A stretch of DNA of 42,018 bases from a virus. The DNA is taken from IMG/VR virus record IMGVR_UViG_3300036857_000306, positions 1 to 42,018 of that record; one strand, written 5' to 3'. The notes beneath the pieces are model-generated. The model was not told the origin of the DNA. It saw nothing but the letters and a program-made list of their open reading frames with translations, and ran no database searches. Position numbers and translations under genes: made by a program. The number at the start of each line of letters is the position of its first letter. Position 1 is the stretch's first letter. Shown in pieces: positions 5,441 to 15,146 of this stretch.

Positions 5441-8152
5441 TCATAACATTGCGGTCGTAAAGAGCTGCGGCTCGAAGCTATCAAGGCCTGCCGGAGCCGC
5501 TGCGCCAGTGTGGGAAAAGACCTTCAGCGTCGGCGCGAGCGTTGCGGTCGGATCGTCCAGCAGGTATTGCGCGTGCGTGTATGTGTAGGTCTCGACCGCA
5601 ATGGCGTCCACGCGCCGCTTCAAAGCGCCGCCGAGCCAAATTTCGACACTGAACGTCTGGCCGCTCTCGCCGGCGATATCGCCGGCATCCTGCAGCACCA
5701 GCGTCTGGTTCGCCGTTTGCGTCAGCCGATTCCGCGAGCTCCACGTGAACGTCAGATCGCCAGTGACGGACGGAGGCCGCACGCCGTAGCCGTTGCCTTG
5801 GATTCGGAGATTGCCGGGAGCAAACGGACGCAAGTAGCGCGAGCGCGTCGCCACGCTGACCGCCGCTGCGCTGGCGAGCGGATAGGTTCCTTTATTGTTG
5901 ACCGGCAAAAGTTTCGCCTGCACCGTCTGGTCAGCCGGATACACGTTCGTCTGCGTGAGGCCTTCGGCGAGCGAGAAAAACCAAACCAAAGCGCCCTGCG
6001 CGTGATCGGCAGGCACGGTGTCGAGCACGCCGCGCAACACGTCGGAAAAAGTAATGGAGCCGTCGCCATTCACGGTCTTGGTTTTCCACGAAATGATTTC
6101 GTCGTCGATCAGCGCGAGATTCGCGCCGGCGAAAAGTCCGGCATTGTCGGTCGAGGCCGGCAGCGTCAGATCTGCGCCCGTCGGTCCGACCGTGAAACCT
6201 GTGGCATCCCGCGCCGGCGTGGCCGCGTTGTAGGCCGCGGTGAGAATGCCGACTGGACAGAACGCCGCGAGGTCATTGGTCTCCGAATAGGTGCCGCTGA
6301 CGTTCTGCCAAACCTGAAAGTCGGTCGGCGTTCCATCCTGCCTCGCGCAAAGCGCGTACACCAGAATTCCCGCCGTCTGTCCCACCAGCGCGAGCGAATA
6401 CGGCACCTCCACGAGCCGCTGGAAGATCGGCGCGAGCGGAGGCCCGGACGGATTCACCCATCCCGAGGCCGGAGGCGGAGCGAAAGCCGCCGCCGAGATG
6501 CCGAACACGTCCTCCACGCACTCGATGCTGATTTTACCGTCGAGGAGCTCGCCCCAGGCGATGCGCGTGATGCGATAGATCAGCGCATTGATGCCGAGCG
6601 GCGTCCACGTGAATTTAAAGACGCCTCCGACGCGCCATTTCCAAGCGACGCGATTAGCCGCCAGCGTGAGCTTCGACAGTGGATAGGTCACCGCACGGAG
6701 CGCACGCGTGGCGATGAGCGCGGCGTCGGCGGAGTTCGACAGCATCTTAAAATCCATCGTTTCCGGTCGAGTCTCTCCGGTCAGCACCACGTTGGCGAGA
6801 TCGTGATTTTGCACCGTGCGCATCTGGTAGTCGGCGCCGCGGTCGATGTATTGCACGAAAATCTGATTGATCGTTTCGCCCCACTGCGCCCGCGAAAACT
6901 TCGGGAGCCCAAGAACGTTGTCCACGGTCAGCACCGGCACCGTCGACGGATCGTAATCGGCGCGGGCGAGCGTGATTGTCCACAGTCCGGTCAGCGGCTC
7001 CACGTACAGGAAACCGTCGATGTGCCGGAGGATTTCCGCGATGATCGAATCGGCGCTCGATGGCGTGTCCACCTGCGTGGAAATCCCGAGTCCCTCGTTT
7101 GCGAGCGTGACCGCCGCAGCTTTGAAATTATTGGCGTCGATATTCCCGAGCTGGACGCCCAAACCGTAATCGACGTTGGTGAGCAGATCGTGGATCGCCA
7201 GCACCGGATTGGCGTCCGCGCCGCCAGCGCCATCGGTATTGAGCCGAGCCACGCTGTTGCCCTGGCCGAACGGATCAGGGCAGCGCCGCACCACGAAATT
7301 GATCGGCTTCGGATACGCGCTGGTGCCGACATAAAACTGGTTCAGCACCGCGTAACACAGGTTTTTATAGTTCGGCGACACCCGCGCCGGCGTGGTCACC
7401 ACTTGGAATTGATCGTTCGTCACGAATTGGATGGAGCCTGTGGTGATCAAAAAATTTATTTTGCTCGAAGCGAAATTGGTGTCCGCAACCGCCGTGCCGA
7501 TGGAGCCGGAGACGGAGCCGGTCACCGAAAATTGCATGTGGCCGCTCGAGAGCGTTGTGGCTTTGATGGTGATCGTTTCGTTGACGCTGCCGGTGCCGGG
7601 CGCGAGAAACGCGAGGAAACCGTTGCCCGTTCCCGAATACGTCGGCGTCGACGGCACCGCGGTCTGCTTCGCCGAAAGATACGCGTCGCTCGGCTGCGTT
7701 TTCGTGCCGCGATAAAACGTGATCGTGCCGGCGAGGCCGCCACCCGATTTGTCGCCGCCGAAAAGCGATTTCTGGTCGACCGTCAGCGTCTGCGGATCGG
7801 AGCCGGAGCTGGTGTACGGCACCGGCTTGGCGTCGCATTGCAGCGCGAGCAAGTCCACGATTCCCTGACAGAGCGCGTATTGCACGCCGATGTAATACTT
7901 GTAGCCGACAACCGTCCCTCCGATTCCCAAAAAACTCCCGGCTTTCATCCCCTCGCTTCGCAGATCGCCCCACCAGACGGTGTTCCCTCCGGTGAGTTTG
8001 ACGGTGCCGAAAACTACCGGAATGGCGCGGCCCTCCTCCGCGGTCGGAAATTGGAAGTCGCCGAGAGCGCTCGGGCGCGTTTTATTCTTCGCCGCGAGCA
8101 GCGCGGAGATCACCGTCGTGGCCACGTATATGAGAAGCATTACCCAAAACAT
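5441..8152 (-). CDS. Central tail-tip / host-specificity protein, 903 residues
   Basis: Tail-tip baseplate hub, analogous to lambda gpJ and to the gene-transfer-agent tip protein. The N-terminus is hydrophobic (LLIYVATTVISALLAA), then FPTAEEGRAIPVVFGTVKLTGG, the usual start of this family. Residues about 265-560 resemble the phage-tail_3 hub region (AIHDLLTNVDYGLG; LYVEPLTGLWTITL; SRAQWGETINQIFVQYIDR). The rest is beta-rich and fibronectin-like, probably surface-exposed. Residues about 174-254 are an extra module that is shared with the tail protein at 11669-12844. It is preceded directly by the DUF2163-type tip protein, the standard order. Confidence 0.9.
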   Translation of the reverse strand: MFWVMLLIYVATTVISALLAAKNKTRPSALGDFQFPTAEEGRAIPVVFGTVKLTGGNTVWWGDLRSEGMKAGSFLGIGGTVVGYKYYIGVQYALCQGIVDLLALQCDAKPVPYTSSGSDPQTLTVDQKSLFGGDKSGGGLAGTITFYRGTKTQPSDAYLSAKQTAVPSTPTYSGTGNGFLAFLAPGTGSVNETITIKATTLSSGHMQFSVTGSVSGSIGTAVADTNFASSKINFLITTGSIQFVTNDQFQVVTTPARVSPNYKNLCYAVLNQFYVGTSAYPKPINFVVRRCPDPFGQGNSVARLNTDGAGGADANPVLAIHDLLTNVDYGLGVQLGNIDANNFKAAAVTLANEGLGISTQVDTPSSADSIIAEILRHIDGFLYVEPLTGLWTITLARADYDPSTVPVLTVDNVLGLPKFSRAQWGETINQIFVQYIDRGADYQMRTVQNHDLANVVLTGETRPETMDFKMLSNSADAALIATRALRAVTYPLSKLTLAANRVAWKWRVGGVFKFTWTPLGINALIYRITRIAWGELLDGKISIECVEDVFGISAAAFAPPPASGWVNPSGPPLAPIFQRLVEVPYSLALVGQTAGILVYALCARQDGTPTDFQVWQNVSGTYSETNDLAAFCPVGILTAAYNAATPARDATGFTVGPTGADLTLPASTDNAGLFAGANLALIDDEIISWKTKTVNGDGSITFSDVLRGVLDTVPADHAQGALVWFFSLAEGLTQTNVYPADQTVQAKLLPVNNKGTYPLASAAAVSVATRSRYLRPFAPGNLRIQGNGYGVRPPSVTGDLTFTWSSRNRLTQTANQTLVLQDAGDIAGESGQTFSVEIWLGGALKRRVDAIAVETYTYTHAQYLLDDPTATLAPTLKVFSHTGAAAPAGLDSFEPQLFTTAML

Positions 8153-8947
8153 CTAGACAATAGCCTCCGTGAAGGGATTGGTCAGCGGCACCAGATCGAA
8201 ACCTAAAAAGTTCGGCACGTTGTTATAGGACTGGCAAGCGGCATAGGTCAGCTGACAGCCTGCCGTTCCAGAGCAGGGATCGCCGCCCGCGAGGCCGGAG
8301 ATCGGCGAGAGCAGCGTGATGTTCGCGCCGGCTTGCGCGAGGATCATTCTCACGTCGCTGCCGCGCCTGAAATAGCCGCCTGCGAGCGAATGCGTCAACC
8401 CGGCAAACGCCGGCACCGTGACCGTGAGCCCGTCCGCGCTCACCGCCGAAACCAGGCCGGAGGTCGTGAAGTCGTTCAAATTGATTCCGCATCCCGCGTC
8501 GCCGAACACGTGGACGCACGGCGACTGGTACAGCTGCTTCGGGATTTTGCGCTGCAGAATGTACTGGTCGGAATTGACGATGATTTCGCATTCCGTCTCG
8601 ATCGCGGCGCTCGAAACCTTCCCGCTGAAAAGCGTTACCACTTCGGAGTCGCCATAGTGGCCTCCGAAAAGCGTGACCTGCATCGGCGAGGGTGTGAGAT
8701 ACGGGATCAGGAGATCGGCAATTTGCGAGTCCGGCGGTACATAGATTTTCAGCTGGCCGGAAATGACTTCGTTGGAATGTTCCACTTCCGAGCGCCGGAT
8801 CGTCGACGCCACATAGAGCTGGCCCAAGTAGGTCACATCGTCATCCGCGCTCGTGAGATAGAACGTCTGCTGGCCGGGTATGGCGAATTTGTAGAGCTCG
8901 AAGGCCTGCGATTGCGCGGTCGATTGTTCGACGCCGTCATAACTCAT
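8153..8947 (-). CDS. Tail-tip assembly protein of the DUF2163/BR0599 family, 264 residues
   Basis: Equivalent in order to lambda gpL, a tip protein known to bind an iron-sulfur cluster. N-terminal half: FELYKFAIPGQQTFYLTSADDDV and the beta strands of DUF2163. C-terminal half: the BR0599 pattern with SPCVHVFGDAGCG, then DPCSGTAGCQLTYAACQSYNNVPNFLGF. The conserved cysteines could hold a cluster or metal. The stop is next to the tail-tip start, and its own start overlaps the upstream gene (ATGA, 8944-8947). It acts at the distal end of the tail between the distal tail protein and the central tip. Confidence 0.88.
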   Translation of the reverse strand: MSYDGVEQSTAQSQAFELYKFAIPGQQTFYLTSADDDVTYLGQLYVASTIRRSEVEHSNEVISGQLKIYVPPDSQIADLLIPYLTPSPMQVTLFGGHYGDSEVVTLFSGKVSSAAIETECEIIVNSDQYILQRKIPKQLYQSPCVHVFGDAGCGINLNDFTTSGLVSAVSADGLTVTVPAFAGLTHSLAGGYFRRGSDVRMILAQAGANITLLSPISGLAGGDPCSGTAGCQLTYAACQSYNNVPNFLGFDLVPLTNPFTEAIV

Positions 8948-10656
8948 GGCAGTTCCCTCGGGAGCTCGCGCATCTCGATCACCGTCTGCGCGAGGTCATT
9001 GTTGAGCCAATCGATCTCCACGCTGTCGGCGTCGAGCCGCGCAAAGATAAGAAACGAAACCATCGTGGTTTTTGCCGGAAACGCCTTGGTCGAGATGGCA
9101 TCAAACACCAGCGTCTCGGTGCCGTCGCCGTTGTCGGTGGAGGTCGCAATTTTCCGGTACATGTTCGCGCTGCCGTCCATCGGGATCAGCGCCACATAGT
9201 GCCGAGCGTTCGCCGGGAACATGAAGCGCGAATAAAACTCGCTCTGGATTTTCATGCCGGTGTCGCTGAGCGCGACGTCCTGCGCGAGCACCAGGTCTTG
9301 GTCCCACGTGGGAATCCAGAACGGCTTCAGCTTGCCGAAACGGGCGAGGAAAAAAGCGCGGAGCGACGTGACCTGCGAATGATTCAGCATCAACCAGGGA
9401 AACGGCTGCGAGGTGATCGGCGTGCCGCCTTTGTCGATCACCGTGATCGGTCCCACCTGCGGATCGATGTGAATCAGGGAGCGCGAATATTTCCGCTTGA
9501 GATCGTCCGGCCATTGCGCCGGGAGCTCCAGCACGTCAAATCCCTTGTACTGCGTTAAAGATATCGCCGGAGCCGGAGCGTTCTGGCCGGCTTCGCCGGC
9601 GAAGTCCAGATCGATTTGATCGGCGCCGGAGAACAGCCGCGTCACGTCGATATCGTCCGGCAAGCGGCACAAAAAAACGGGCATGACCAGCGTCGTCGGT
9701 CCGGCCTTCCACGCATTCTGCGTGGGCGACGCGAGCGTCAGCGAAGTCGGTCCGACCGCAGTGACCTGCACGGCCTCGAATGTGAATTCGTCTTTCCACA
9801 GCGCGGCGATGCCGTTAGCCGCGAATTGGAAGTCGGTTGTATTTACTTGTATAGCTGTCGCGCCTGCCGCGGCATCGGCGAGCAGCGGAGAAACGTCCGG
9901 CCACCAGAGCACGCCGAACGGCTGCTGCTGCCATCCGAAGATCTGTGTCTCGACCGCGGCTGCTTCCCGAGCCGTCAATCCCTTGGCGCGGAAAGAAAGT
10001 CCACGGCGCGGCTGCTGCCGGAGCGCGCGCCGTTGCTCGGCGTCGGAATATGCCGGCAGCACGTCGGTGAGATATTCGATTTTTTCCTTGACGCCGTAGT
10101 CCCAATCGATGGGCGCGGAGAAAAGCACAATGCGCGAGCCGATGACAACCGTGTCCGCGCCTTGCTCGCCGCTCTGCCAGATAAACTCGATGTCCGCGTC
10201 GATTTGCGGACCGCCAGTGTGCGACACCAGCACCTGATAGACGCGAGAATGCTGCGCCCCATAGAACGTCGGGAGCGCGAAAGGATTCTGCACCACGATA
10301 TCGCCCGGTCCCAACACATCGATGGCCGAAAGAATTTTTCCGATGTTGCGGAAAGTGTTCCAGGCCTCCACGGCAAACTGCGTGTCGGTAATCACGAAGC
10401 CGACATTTGCGGTGCGCGGATTCACCAGAATGCGCTCGAAGATTTGTCCTCCGGCGAGCTCCTCGTAAATCCCAGGAATCGAACCTGTGACCGGATGCAC
10501 CACGCCCGGTCCGGTGTTCGCGCCGCAGAACGAACGCACGCGCTGCGTGACGCCGAGCGTTCCGGCAGTAAACAAGATCGTCGAGAGATCGCCGCTTACG
10601 TTGAACGGCGCAATCCGCACGCCGCCTCTCAGATCGATGCCGGAAAAGTCCGCCAT
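8944..10656 (-). CDS. Distal tail protein, 570 residues
   Basis: Lies between the tail fibre-like paralogs and the tip proteins, the position of a distal tail/lambda gpM-like protein. It begins with GIDLRGGVRIAPFNVSGDLS and has a middle segment (VKEKIEYLTDVLPAYSDAEQR, then GWQQQPFGVLWWPD) typical of phage tail proteins that adapt the tube to the tip. Beta-rich throughout, no membrane span, few cysteines. The homology is judged from order and style, not from a clear domain, so the exact structural role is uncertain. Confidence 0.75.
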   Translation of the reverse strand: MADFSGIDLRGGVRIAPFNVSGDLSTILFTAGTLGVTQRVRSFCGANTGPGVVHPVTGSIPGIYEELAGGQIFERILVNPRTANVGFVITDTQFAVEAWNTFRNIGKILSAIDVLGPGDIVVQNPFALPTFYGAQHSRVYQVLVSHTGGPQIDADIEFIWQSGEQGADTVVIGSRIVLFSAPIDWDYGVKEKIEYLTDVLPAYSDAEQRRALRQQPRRGLSFRAKGLTAREAAAVETQIFGWQQQPFGVLWWPDVSPLLADAAAGATAIQVNTTDFQFAANGIAALWKDEFTFEAVQVTAVGPTSLTLASPTQNAWKAGPTTLVMPVFLCRLPDDIDVTRLFSGADQIDLDFAGEAGQNAPAPAISLTQYKGFDVLELPAQWPDDLKRKYSRSLIHIDPQVGPITVIDKGGTPITSQPFPWLMLNHSQVTSLRAFFLARFGKLKPFWIPTWDQDLVLAQDVALSDTGMKIQSEFYSRFMFPANARHYVALIPMDGSANMYRKIATSTDNGDGTETLVFDAISTKAFPAKTTMVSFLIFARLDADSVEIDWLNNDLAQTVIEMRELPRELP

Positions 10657-10660
10657 AGGC

Positions 10661-11659
10661 TCACTGCTTCACAACCGCGAAATTCGGAAACATCTTGTAA
10701 GTGGTGGTGCCTACGGTGTACTCGGAGGCCGGCGAAAAACCGTTGCCTACTCCGTTCGCATAGAACACATTCGGCACCGAGCCGAGCAGACTGCGCTGGC
10801 CGGCATCGCGCTGCGCGAAAAGAAAAATCGGCAACAAGTTCGCACGTCCGTCGAGCGTGCTGGTCTGCGTGTACTGAAATTCGTAGGTCGCGCCGGTGCC
10901 TTGCGTTTCGTAAGTGGGGATCGCGGCGTCAATGGTATTGTTGCTCACCGCTTGGACGATCATGCTCAGGTTGCGTCCGGTGTAACCGTTCACCCCGCCG
11001 GAAACCCCGGTGCCTACGCCGTTCCATTTGCCGGTGAACGTGTCCACGTCCACGCGCACAAATCCGAACTGATTGTTGAGGGTGTCGCCGTTTGAGCAGG
11101 GACAACTTGAGGTGAGCGTCAACCCCGCGCCGGCGCTGCCGCTGCTGCTCGTGAAACACCCACAACTGCCGAAAAAGTACTGCCCGTTTGTCCACGTGCC
11201 GCATTTCGAGAGCGAAGCGCCCCATCCGAGATAAACGAAAACACCCGCCGTCTTTTCCACCACCACGACAATGTTGTCGCCCGTCGCGTCGGAAAAAAAA
11301 TAGTAGTTCTGGATTGCGCCGCTCGGCAGCGTCGCGCTGACGCCAACCACGTTTGTCACCGAGCCGTTCTGATACGGCGGCGTGCCGGGCTGTTGATTCC
11401 ACGCGGAGCCGCTCGCAAACGCCGTGCTCATATAGAGATTGAGGCCGGTCATGCCGACGCCTCCGGCTTGCGCTTGCCAAACAACCTCGTTAAGGCCAGC
11501 GCGGAGGTGCGCGTAATTGCCGCCGCGGTGCAGGTGCGCTCGCCAACCTGCGCCGTCCGCTTGGCTCATGTCCTGCGTCCATCCGTTCGCCACGAGAAAC
11601 GTGACGAGCGTCTGCAGCAAATTCGTCGGCGAGCTCGCGGTGCCAGTCTGGTAAGACAT
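10661..11659 (-). CDS. Tail surface protein, 332 residues, paralog of the next gene upstream
   Basis: Starts MSYQTGTASSPTNLLQTL-VTFLVANGW, which matches the start of the protein at 11669-12844 (MSWVTGTATDHGDLLNKLDT). The pattern T-G-T-A....L-L..L..F-L...G is known to me from phage tail appendage proteins. The middle is Gly/Ser/Cys-rich (CGCFTSSSGSAGAG; SSCPCSNGD). The pair then diverges but keeps short shared segments such as WNQQPG/FNQQPG and IVV/VIV strands followed by YLG. Probably a beta-rich virion surface protein. Seven cysteines in the centre are unusual for a tail protein. Confidence 0.75.
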   Translation of the reverse strand: MSYQTGTASSPTNLLQTLVTFLVANGWTQDMSQADGAGWRAHLHRGGNYAHLRAGLNEVVWQAQAGGVGMTGLNLYMSTAFASGSAWNQQPGTPPYQNGSVTNVVGVSATLPSGAIQNYYFFSDATGDNIVVVVEKTAGVFVYLGWGASLSKCGTWTNGQYFFGSCGCFTSSSGSAGAGLTLTSSCPCSNGDTLNNQFGFVRVDVDTFTGKWNGVGTGVSGGVNGYTGRNLSMIVQAVSNNTIDAAIPTYETQGTGATYEFQYTQTSTLDGRANLLPIFLFAQRDAGQRSLLGSVPNVFYANGVGNGFSPASEYTVGTTTYKMFPNFAVVKQ

Positions 11660-11668
11660 GTGTGGCTC

Positions 11669-12844
11669 CTAAATCAATCGCACGGTGCAAAAGTCGTTCA
11701 TGCCGACGCGAAACACGTTCGGCACCACGAGATGAATGGCCTTACCGATGGTGATGGTGTTCTCCGCGCCGTTCTGAAACCCGGTGACCGCGCCGACTCC
11801 TTCCGGCTCGCCGTATTGATTCGGACTGGTCGGCACCTCGTAGTAAACGACCGGAAAAATCGAATAGCCGCCGTCCATGTTCTTTCCCCAGTTTGTCCAG
11901 CCGGTGTGGTACGGATACACGCGTCCCATGTTGGAGCCGGGATTTAAACCCCGCACGAAACCAATCCACGCGCCGTCAGCGCGGCGCAACCGCGGCGAGC
12001 AGGTCGATGGGGCACTTGGATTGCCGGGAAAGCCGAATGGAAAATTCTCCATTTCGTTTCCGGTGTAACTCCAGCGCCAGTTCGCCGAAGTCGCCGCAGG
12101 CTCCGCCGCGAATGCTTCCGAACCGCCGACTACCAGCGGATAAGGGAAAGCCGATGGGCTCATGTACGACGACAAAAAACCGAGATATGCCATCGTGTAC
12201 ACGGTCGAAACCTTCGCAATGACGATCACGCGCCGCCCGTTTGCAATGAACCAATAACCCATCGGCTGGTTCCACAGATTCAGCACCGGCGACGGCGACG
12301 ACTGTCCAGCGCCGCCCACGTAACCCGGCTGCTGATTGAATACCAGCGCATTGTCGAAAGCCGTGAATCCTCCAAGCCGCCAGTTGTAATAGTCGCCGGT
12401 CGCGTTGGAAAAAACGGACGCGCCCACATAGATCGTGGAAAGTCCGTCGTTGCCCGGAGCTTTCCAGATCATCTCCGTGCCGCTCGTGCGCCGCATCGAA
12501 GTCCACGGCGGCGCGGTCGAGAACGTAAACGCATCGCCGGCGACAAACGCGGTCGCGCCCGCAGTGATCGTGAAATTGACCTTGGTGGAAGCAAAAGCCG
12601 TGCCTACCGTGCCGGAGCCGATAGAGCCGCTGGTCGAGCCGGTCACATTGAAGGCCGTCGCGCTCGTGAACGTGACGGTGATGTTTTCCGCGATGGACGC
12701 GGAGCCACCGTCGAGCAGCGTAATCGGACCGTCGCCCGTTCCCGCAAAAGCCGGGTACGTCGTCTTCCCGGTTGCGGTGAGAAACGTGTCGAGCTTATTC
12801 AAGAGATCGCCGTGGTCGGTCGCCGTGCCAGTAACCCATGACAT
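11669..12844 (-). CDS. Tail surface protein, 391 residues, with a module shared with the tail tip
   Basis: Paralog of the 332-residue protein just downstream (same TGTA...DLLNKLDTFL start). Residues about 35-110 (GTGDGPITLL ... FNVTGSTSGSIG ... FASTKVNFTITAG) are clearly homologous to residues about 174-254 of the 903-residue tail-tip protein, and are missing in the 332-residue paralog. The C-terminal two thirds, rich in aromatic residues and Asn/Gly, are likely a surface beta domain. It sits right after the tape measure gene, with one base between stop and start. Confidence 0.75.
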   Translation of the reverse strand: MSWVTGTATDHGDLLNKLDTFLTATGKTTYPAFAGTGDGPITLLDGGSASIAENITVTFTSATAFNVTGSTSGSIGSGTVGTAFASTKVNFTITAGATAFVAGDAFTFSTAPPWTSMRRTSGTEMIWKAPGNDGLSTIYVGASVFSNATGDYYNWRLGGFTAFDNALVFNQQPGYVGGAGQSSPSPVLNLWNQPMGYWFIANGRRVIVIAKVSTVYTMAYLGFLSSYMSPSAFPYPLVVGGSEAFAAEPAATSANWRWSYTGNEMENFPFGFPGNPSAPSTCSPRLRRADGAWIGFVRGLNPGSNMGRVYPYHTGWTNWGKNMDGGYSIFPVVYYEVPTSPNQYGEPEGVGAVTGFQNGAENTITIGKAIHLVVPNVFRVGMNDFCTVRLI

Positions 12845-12845
12845 A

Positions 12846-14825
12846 TCAGTCCGTCCTTGAGAGCGCCCGCTGCGCCCCTTTGGGATTGTTGGTGAGCTGC
12901 TGCAGGATCACTTTCCCTGCGGCCTTCGAGCCGAGATGCCGGAGGATCAAACCTTCGTCGAGGCCGATGCCCATCGAAATGTTGCTGTTGGTGGTGAGAT
13001 CGCCACCGACAAAGCCGCCGCTCGCAAGATGCGGAATGCCGGAATTGATCGCGTCGAGATTCGCCGCGCCGATGGCCTTGACGGTGTCCGCGCTCATGAC
13101 AAACTCGCCGGAGGAAAGCATCGCCGGAACGGAATCGCTCTTCGGACCGCCCGGACCGCTGACAAACCCTCCGGTCGCGAAGTGGCCGCCGCCGAGAGCG
13201 CCGATAATGCCTCCGAGAAACCCTCCGAATCCACCACCACCACCACCGCCACCTTCGCCTTCGTCGGTGTCGCCGAGCAATTTCTTTTTGATCGCCGTCA
13301 GTACGAATTCCGCAGCCATGCGCTGCAGATCGCCCACGATGGATCGCGCCAGATTCGCAAAGGCCTCGCCGAACGAATGCGCCTGCGTGATTCCCTCGGT
13401 GAAAAAATTGGTGATGTCGCCGCCGATGCTCCGCTGCGCTTCCTGAAAAACGCTGAGGTGCCGTGCGCCTTCGTCGAGCGCCGCTGACGTTTCGCTGTTG
13501 AATTTCGTCTGCGCTTGCGATTTTTGCTCCTGCAGGCTGGTGTACAGTTCCAGGTCTTTCGCATAAGCGTCCGCGTCGTCGGTGAGCATCCGGTCGGATA
13601 CTTCCTTCAACCGTGCGTCGAGATAGGCCGTCTCGATGTCGAGTTTTTTCTGCGCGAGTTCCTGCAGCTGCGCGGCCTCTTCCGCGCCGGAGATTTGCCG
13701 CAGCGCCGCTCGGCGTTGCACCTCGCGCTGTTCCAGGCTGATGGCGTCGACCGCGGCCTTTTCGGCCTGCGCCCCGACTGCGGTGCGGTATTTCGCCTCG
13801 GCCTCCAGGCGCGTCTCGATCGATTTGGTTTCTGCGGCAGTTTGCAGCGCAATCGTTTTGTTCTGGTCCGCGATGGTTTTCTGATTTTGCGTGGCCCAGT
13901 AATTCGTGACGTCGGTCGCCAGCGTCTTCTGCTGTTCGCCGAGCTGCGTCCATTTGTCGGCCTGCGCCGAAAGAGAATTGATGATTCGTTCGTTGCTGGC
14001 TTCGCGCTCCTTGGACGCCTTCTTTTCTTCCTCGGACGCGATCTTTTGTGCATTGCGAAGTTCGGCGGCTTTGTCAGCGGCGTCCCCTTCCGCTTTCTCG
14101 TGCGCGGCCCCCACTCGGGCAAGGCCTGTCTCGATACCTGCCGTCGCCGAAGCGCCGATGGCTCCACCAATGCCTCCGGTGACAAACCCTCCGAGGCCGG
14201 CTTTCAATTGCTCCCACATCCCGGCCTCGGGCAGCGGCGCGGTTAAATTCTGTCGCGTCCTCTCGAGTTCCTCGTTGGCGGCACCGAGCTCTTTGTTCAG
14301 ATCGCGAATATTGAGCAGCGCGACTTGCAGAGCGCTCTTGCCGATGCGCTCGTATTGCTTGTTGAGCTCCTCCAGCCGGTCGCGATGCTTGACGAGCTCC
14401 TTGTTGCGTTCGACTTCAATCTCATAGGCCTTCTTCTGGTCCTCGGTGTAAATCAGGAGGTCCGAGACAACTTCCGTCATCTTCTCCGCGACTTGGGAAA
14501 TGACTTCAATGAAGCCGACAGCGGCGATGACCGGGAAAGCCGCAGAGAGAGCAGGCCCGAGCAGTTCCGACTCGGCGACCAGGCCGCGCAAGTGGCGGCT
14601 CAGTTTGATTCCCGTTTCCTCGCCGAGTATCGCGGCGGCGGCTTTCGAGTGCTCCATCGAAGCCGCGAGTTCTTCCTCGCCTGCAGCAGCGACCTGACTC
14701 GAACGGGCGAGCTCGTTCTGCTGCGTCACGAGCTGCTCCATTTGCACGTTGAGGGTCTTCAGCGCAGCGGATAGGCCGCGGTCCTCCGCAGTGAAGGCAA
14801 CCGTTACTTGTGGCGGCGTCGCCAA
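12846..14825 (-). CDS. Tail tape measure protein, 659 residues
   Basis: Sets tail length and is ejected during infection. Long helical and coiled-coil regions (about 25-60, 140-200, 240-460), a hydrophobic stretch (LSAAFPVIAAVGFIEVIS, about 92-109) and a Gly-rich end (GGGGGGGFGGFLGG). The C-terminal GGFVSGPGGPKSDSVPAMLS with SSGEFVMSADTVKAIG is a hallmark of tape measure ends. The start is TTG 14825, which just follows the chaperone extension stop (TAA) with AGGAG upstream. It is short: at about 0.15 nm per residue, the family rule, the tail would be roughly 100 nm. Confidence 0.93.
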   Translation of the reverse strand: MATPPQVTVAFTAEDRGLSAALKTLNVQMEQLVTQQNELARSSQVAAAGEEELAASMEHSKAAAAILGEETGIKLSRHLRGLVAESELLGPALSAAFPVIAAVGFIEVISQVAEKMTEVVSDLLIYTEDQKKAYEIEVERNKELVKHRDRLEELNKQYERIGKSALQVALLNIRDLNKELGAANEELERTRQNLTAPLPEAGMWEQLKAGLGGFVTGGIGGAIGASATAGIETGLARVGAAHEKAEGDAADKAAELRNAQKIASEEEKKASKEREASNERIINSLSAQADKWTQLGEQQKTLATDVTNYWATQNQKTIADQNKTIALQTAAETKSIETRLEAEAKYRTAVGAQAEKAAVDAISLEQREVQRRAALRQISGAEEAAQLQELAQKKLDIETAYLDARLKEVSDRMLTDDADAYAKDLELYTSLQEQKSQAQTKFNSETSAALDEGARHLSVFQEAQRSIGGDITNFFTEGITQAHSFGEAFANLARSIVGDLQRMAAEFVLTAIKKKLLGDTDEGEGGGGGGGGFGGFLGGIIGALGGGHFATGGFVSGPGGPKSDSVPAMLSSGEFVMSADTVKAIGAANLDAINSGIPHLASGGFVGGDLTTNSNISMGIGLDEGLILRHLGSKAAGKVILQQLTNNPKGAQRALSRTD

Positions 14826-14826
14826 G

Positions 14827-15146
14827 TTAGGCTCCTTTCAAAATCTTCGGGAGAGCTGGCGCGTTCGATTTGCGTTTCTGATATGGCGCGAGCACGGCCC
14901 ACACCAGCATGTCGACGAAATATTCCTGACGCGCCAGAGCGCGGAGCTGCTCCAGATAGGCGAGCAGGAGATCGCGCAACGGCCAGCACCGCACCACGTC
15001 CACGCGAGCCGGATCGTGGCCTGCTACGCTGCGGATAATGAGGGAGAAGCTTCCGAGATCGGCGCTTCCGCGTTCGCGGTATCGCGGTCCGCGCCGTTCG
15101 GGCTGGAAGATTTCTGGGAAGTCTCCGATGATTCCCCCTCGAATCG
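14827..15146 (-). CDS. Tail assembly chaperone, -1 frameshift extension (lambda gpT-like part)
   Basis: In the -1 frame after the T8 run of the chaperone gene the sequence stays open to TAA 14827, directly before the tape measure. The last part (CWPLRDLLLAYLEQLRAL, then EYFVDMLVWAVLAPYQKRK) is clearly protein-like and has no good independent start (only GTG codons with no SD). Lambda-type phages make a gpG-T fusion this way: the T part contacts the tape measure and the tube. Fusion length would be about 220 residues. Confidence 0.8.

Noticed and set aside
5510-8206. Plus-strand open frame of 898 codons
   Set aside because: It is the antisense of the tail-tip gene; Arg/His-rich composition typical of a shadow in GC-rich DNA, while the minus frame has clear tail-tip features.
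9616-11037. Plus-strand open frame of 473 codons
   Set aside because: Antisense shadow crossing two real minus-strand tail genes; Arg/His-rich with no domain.
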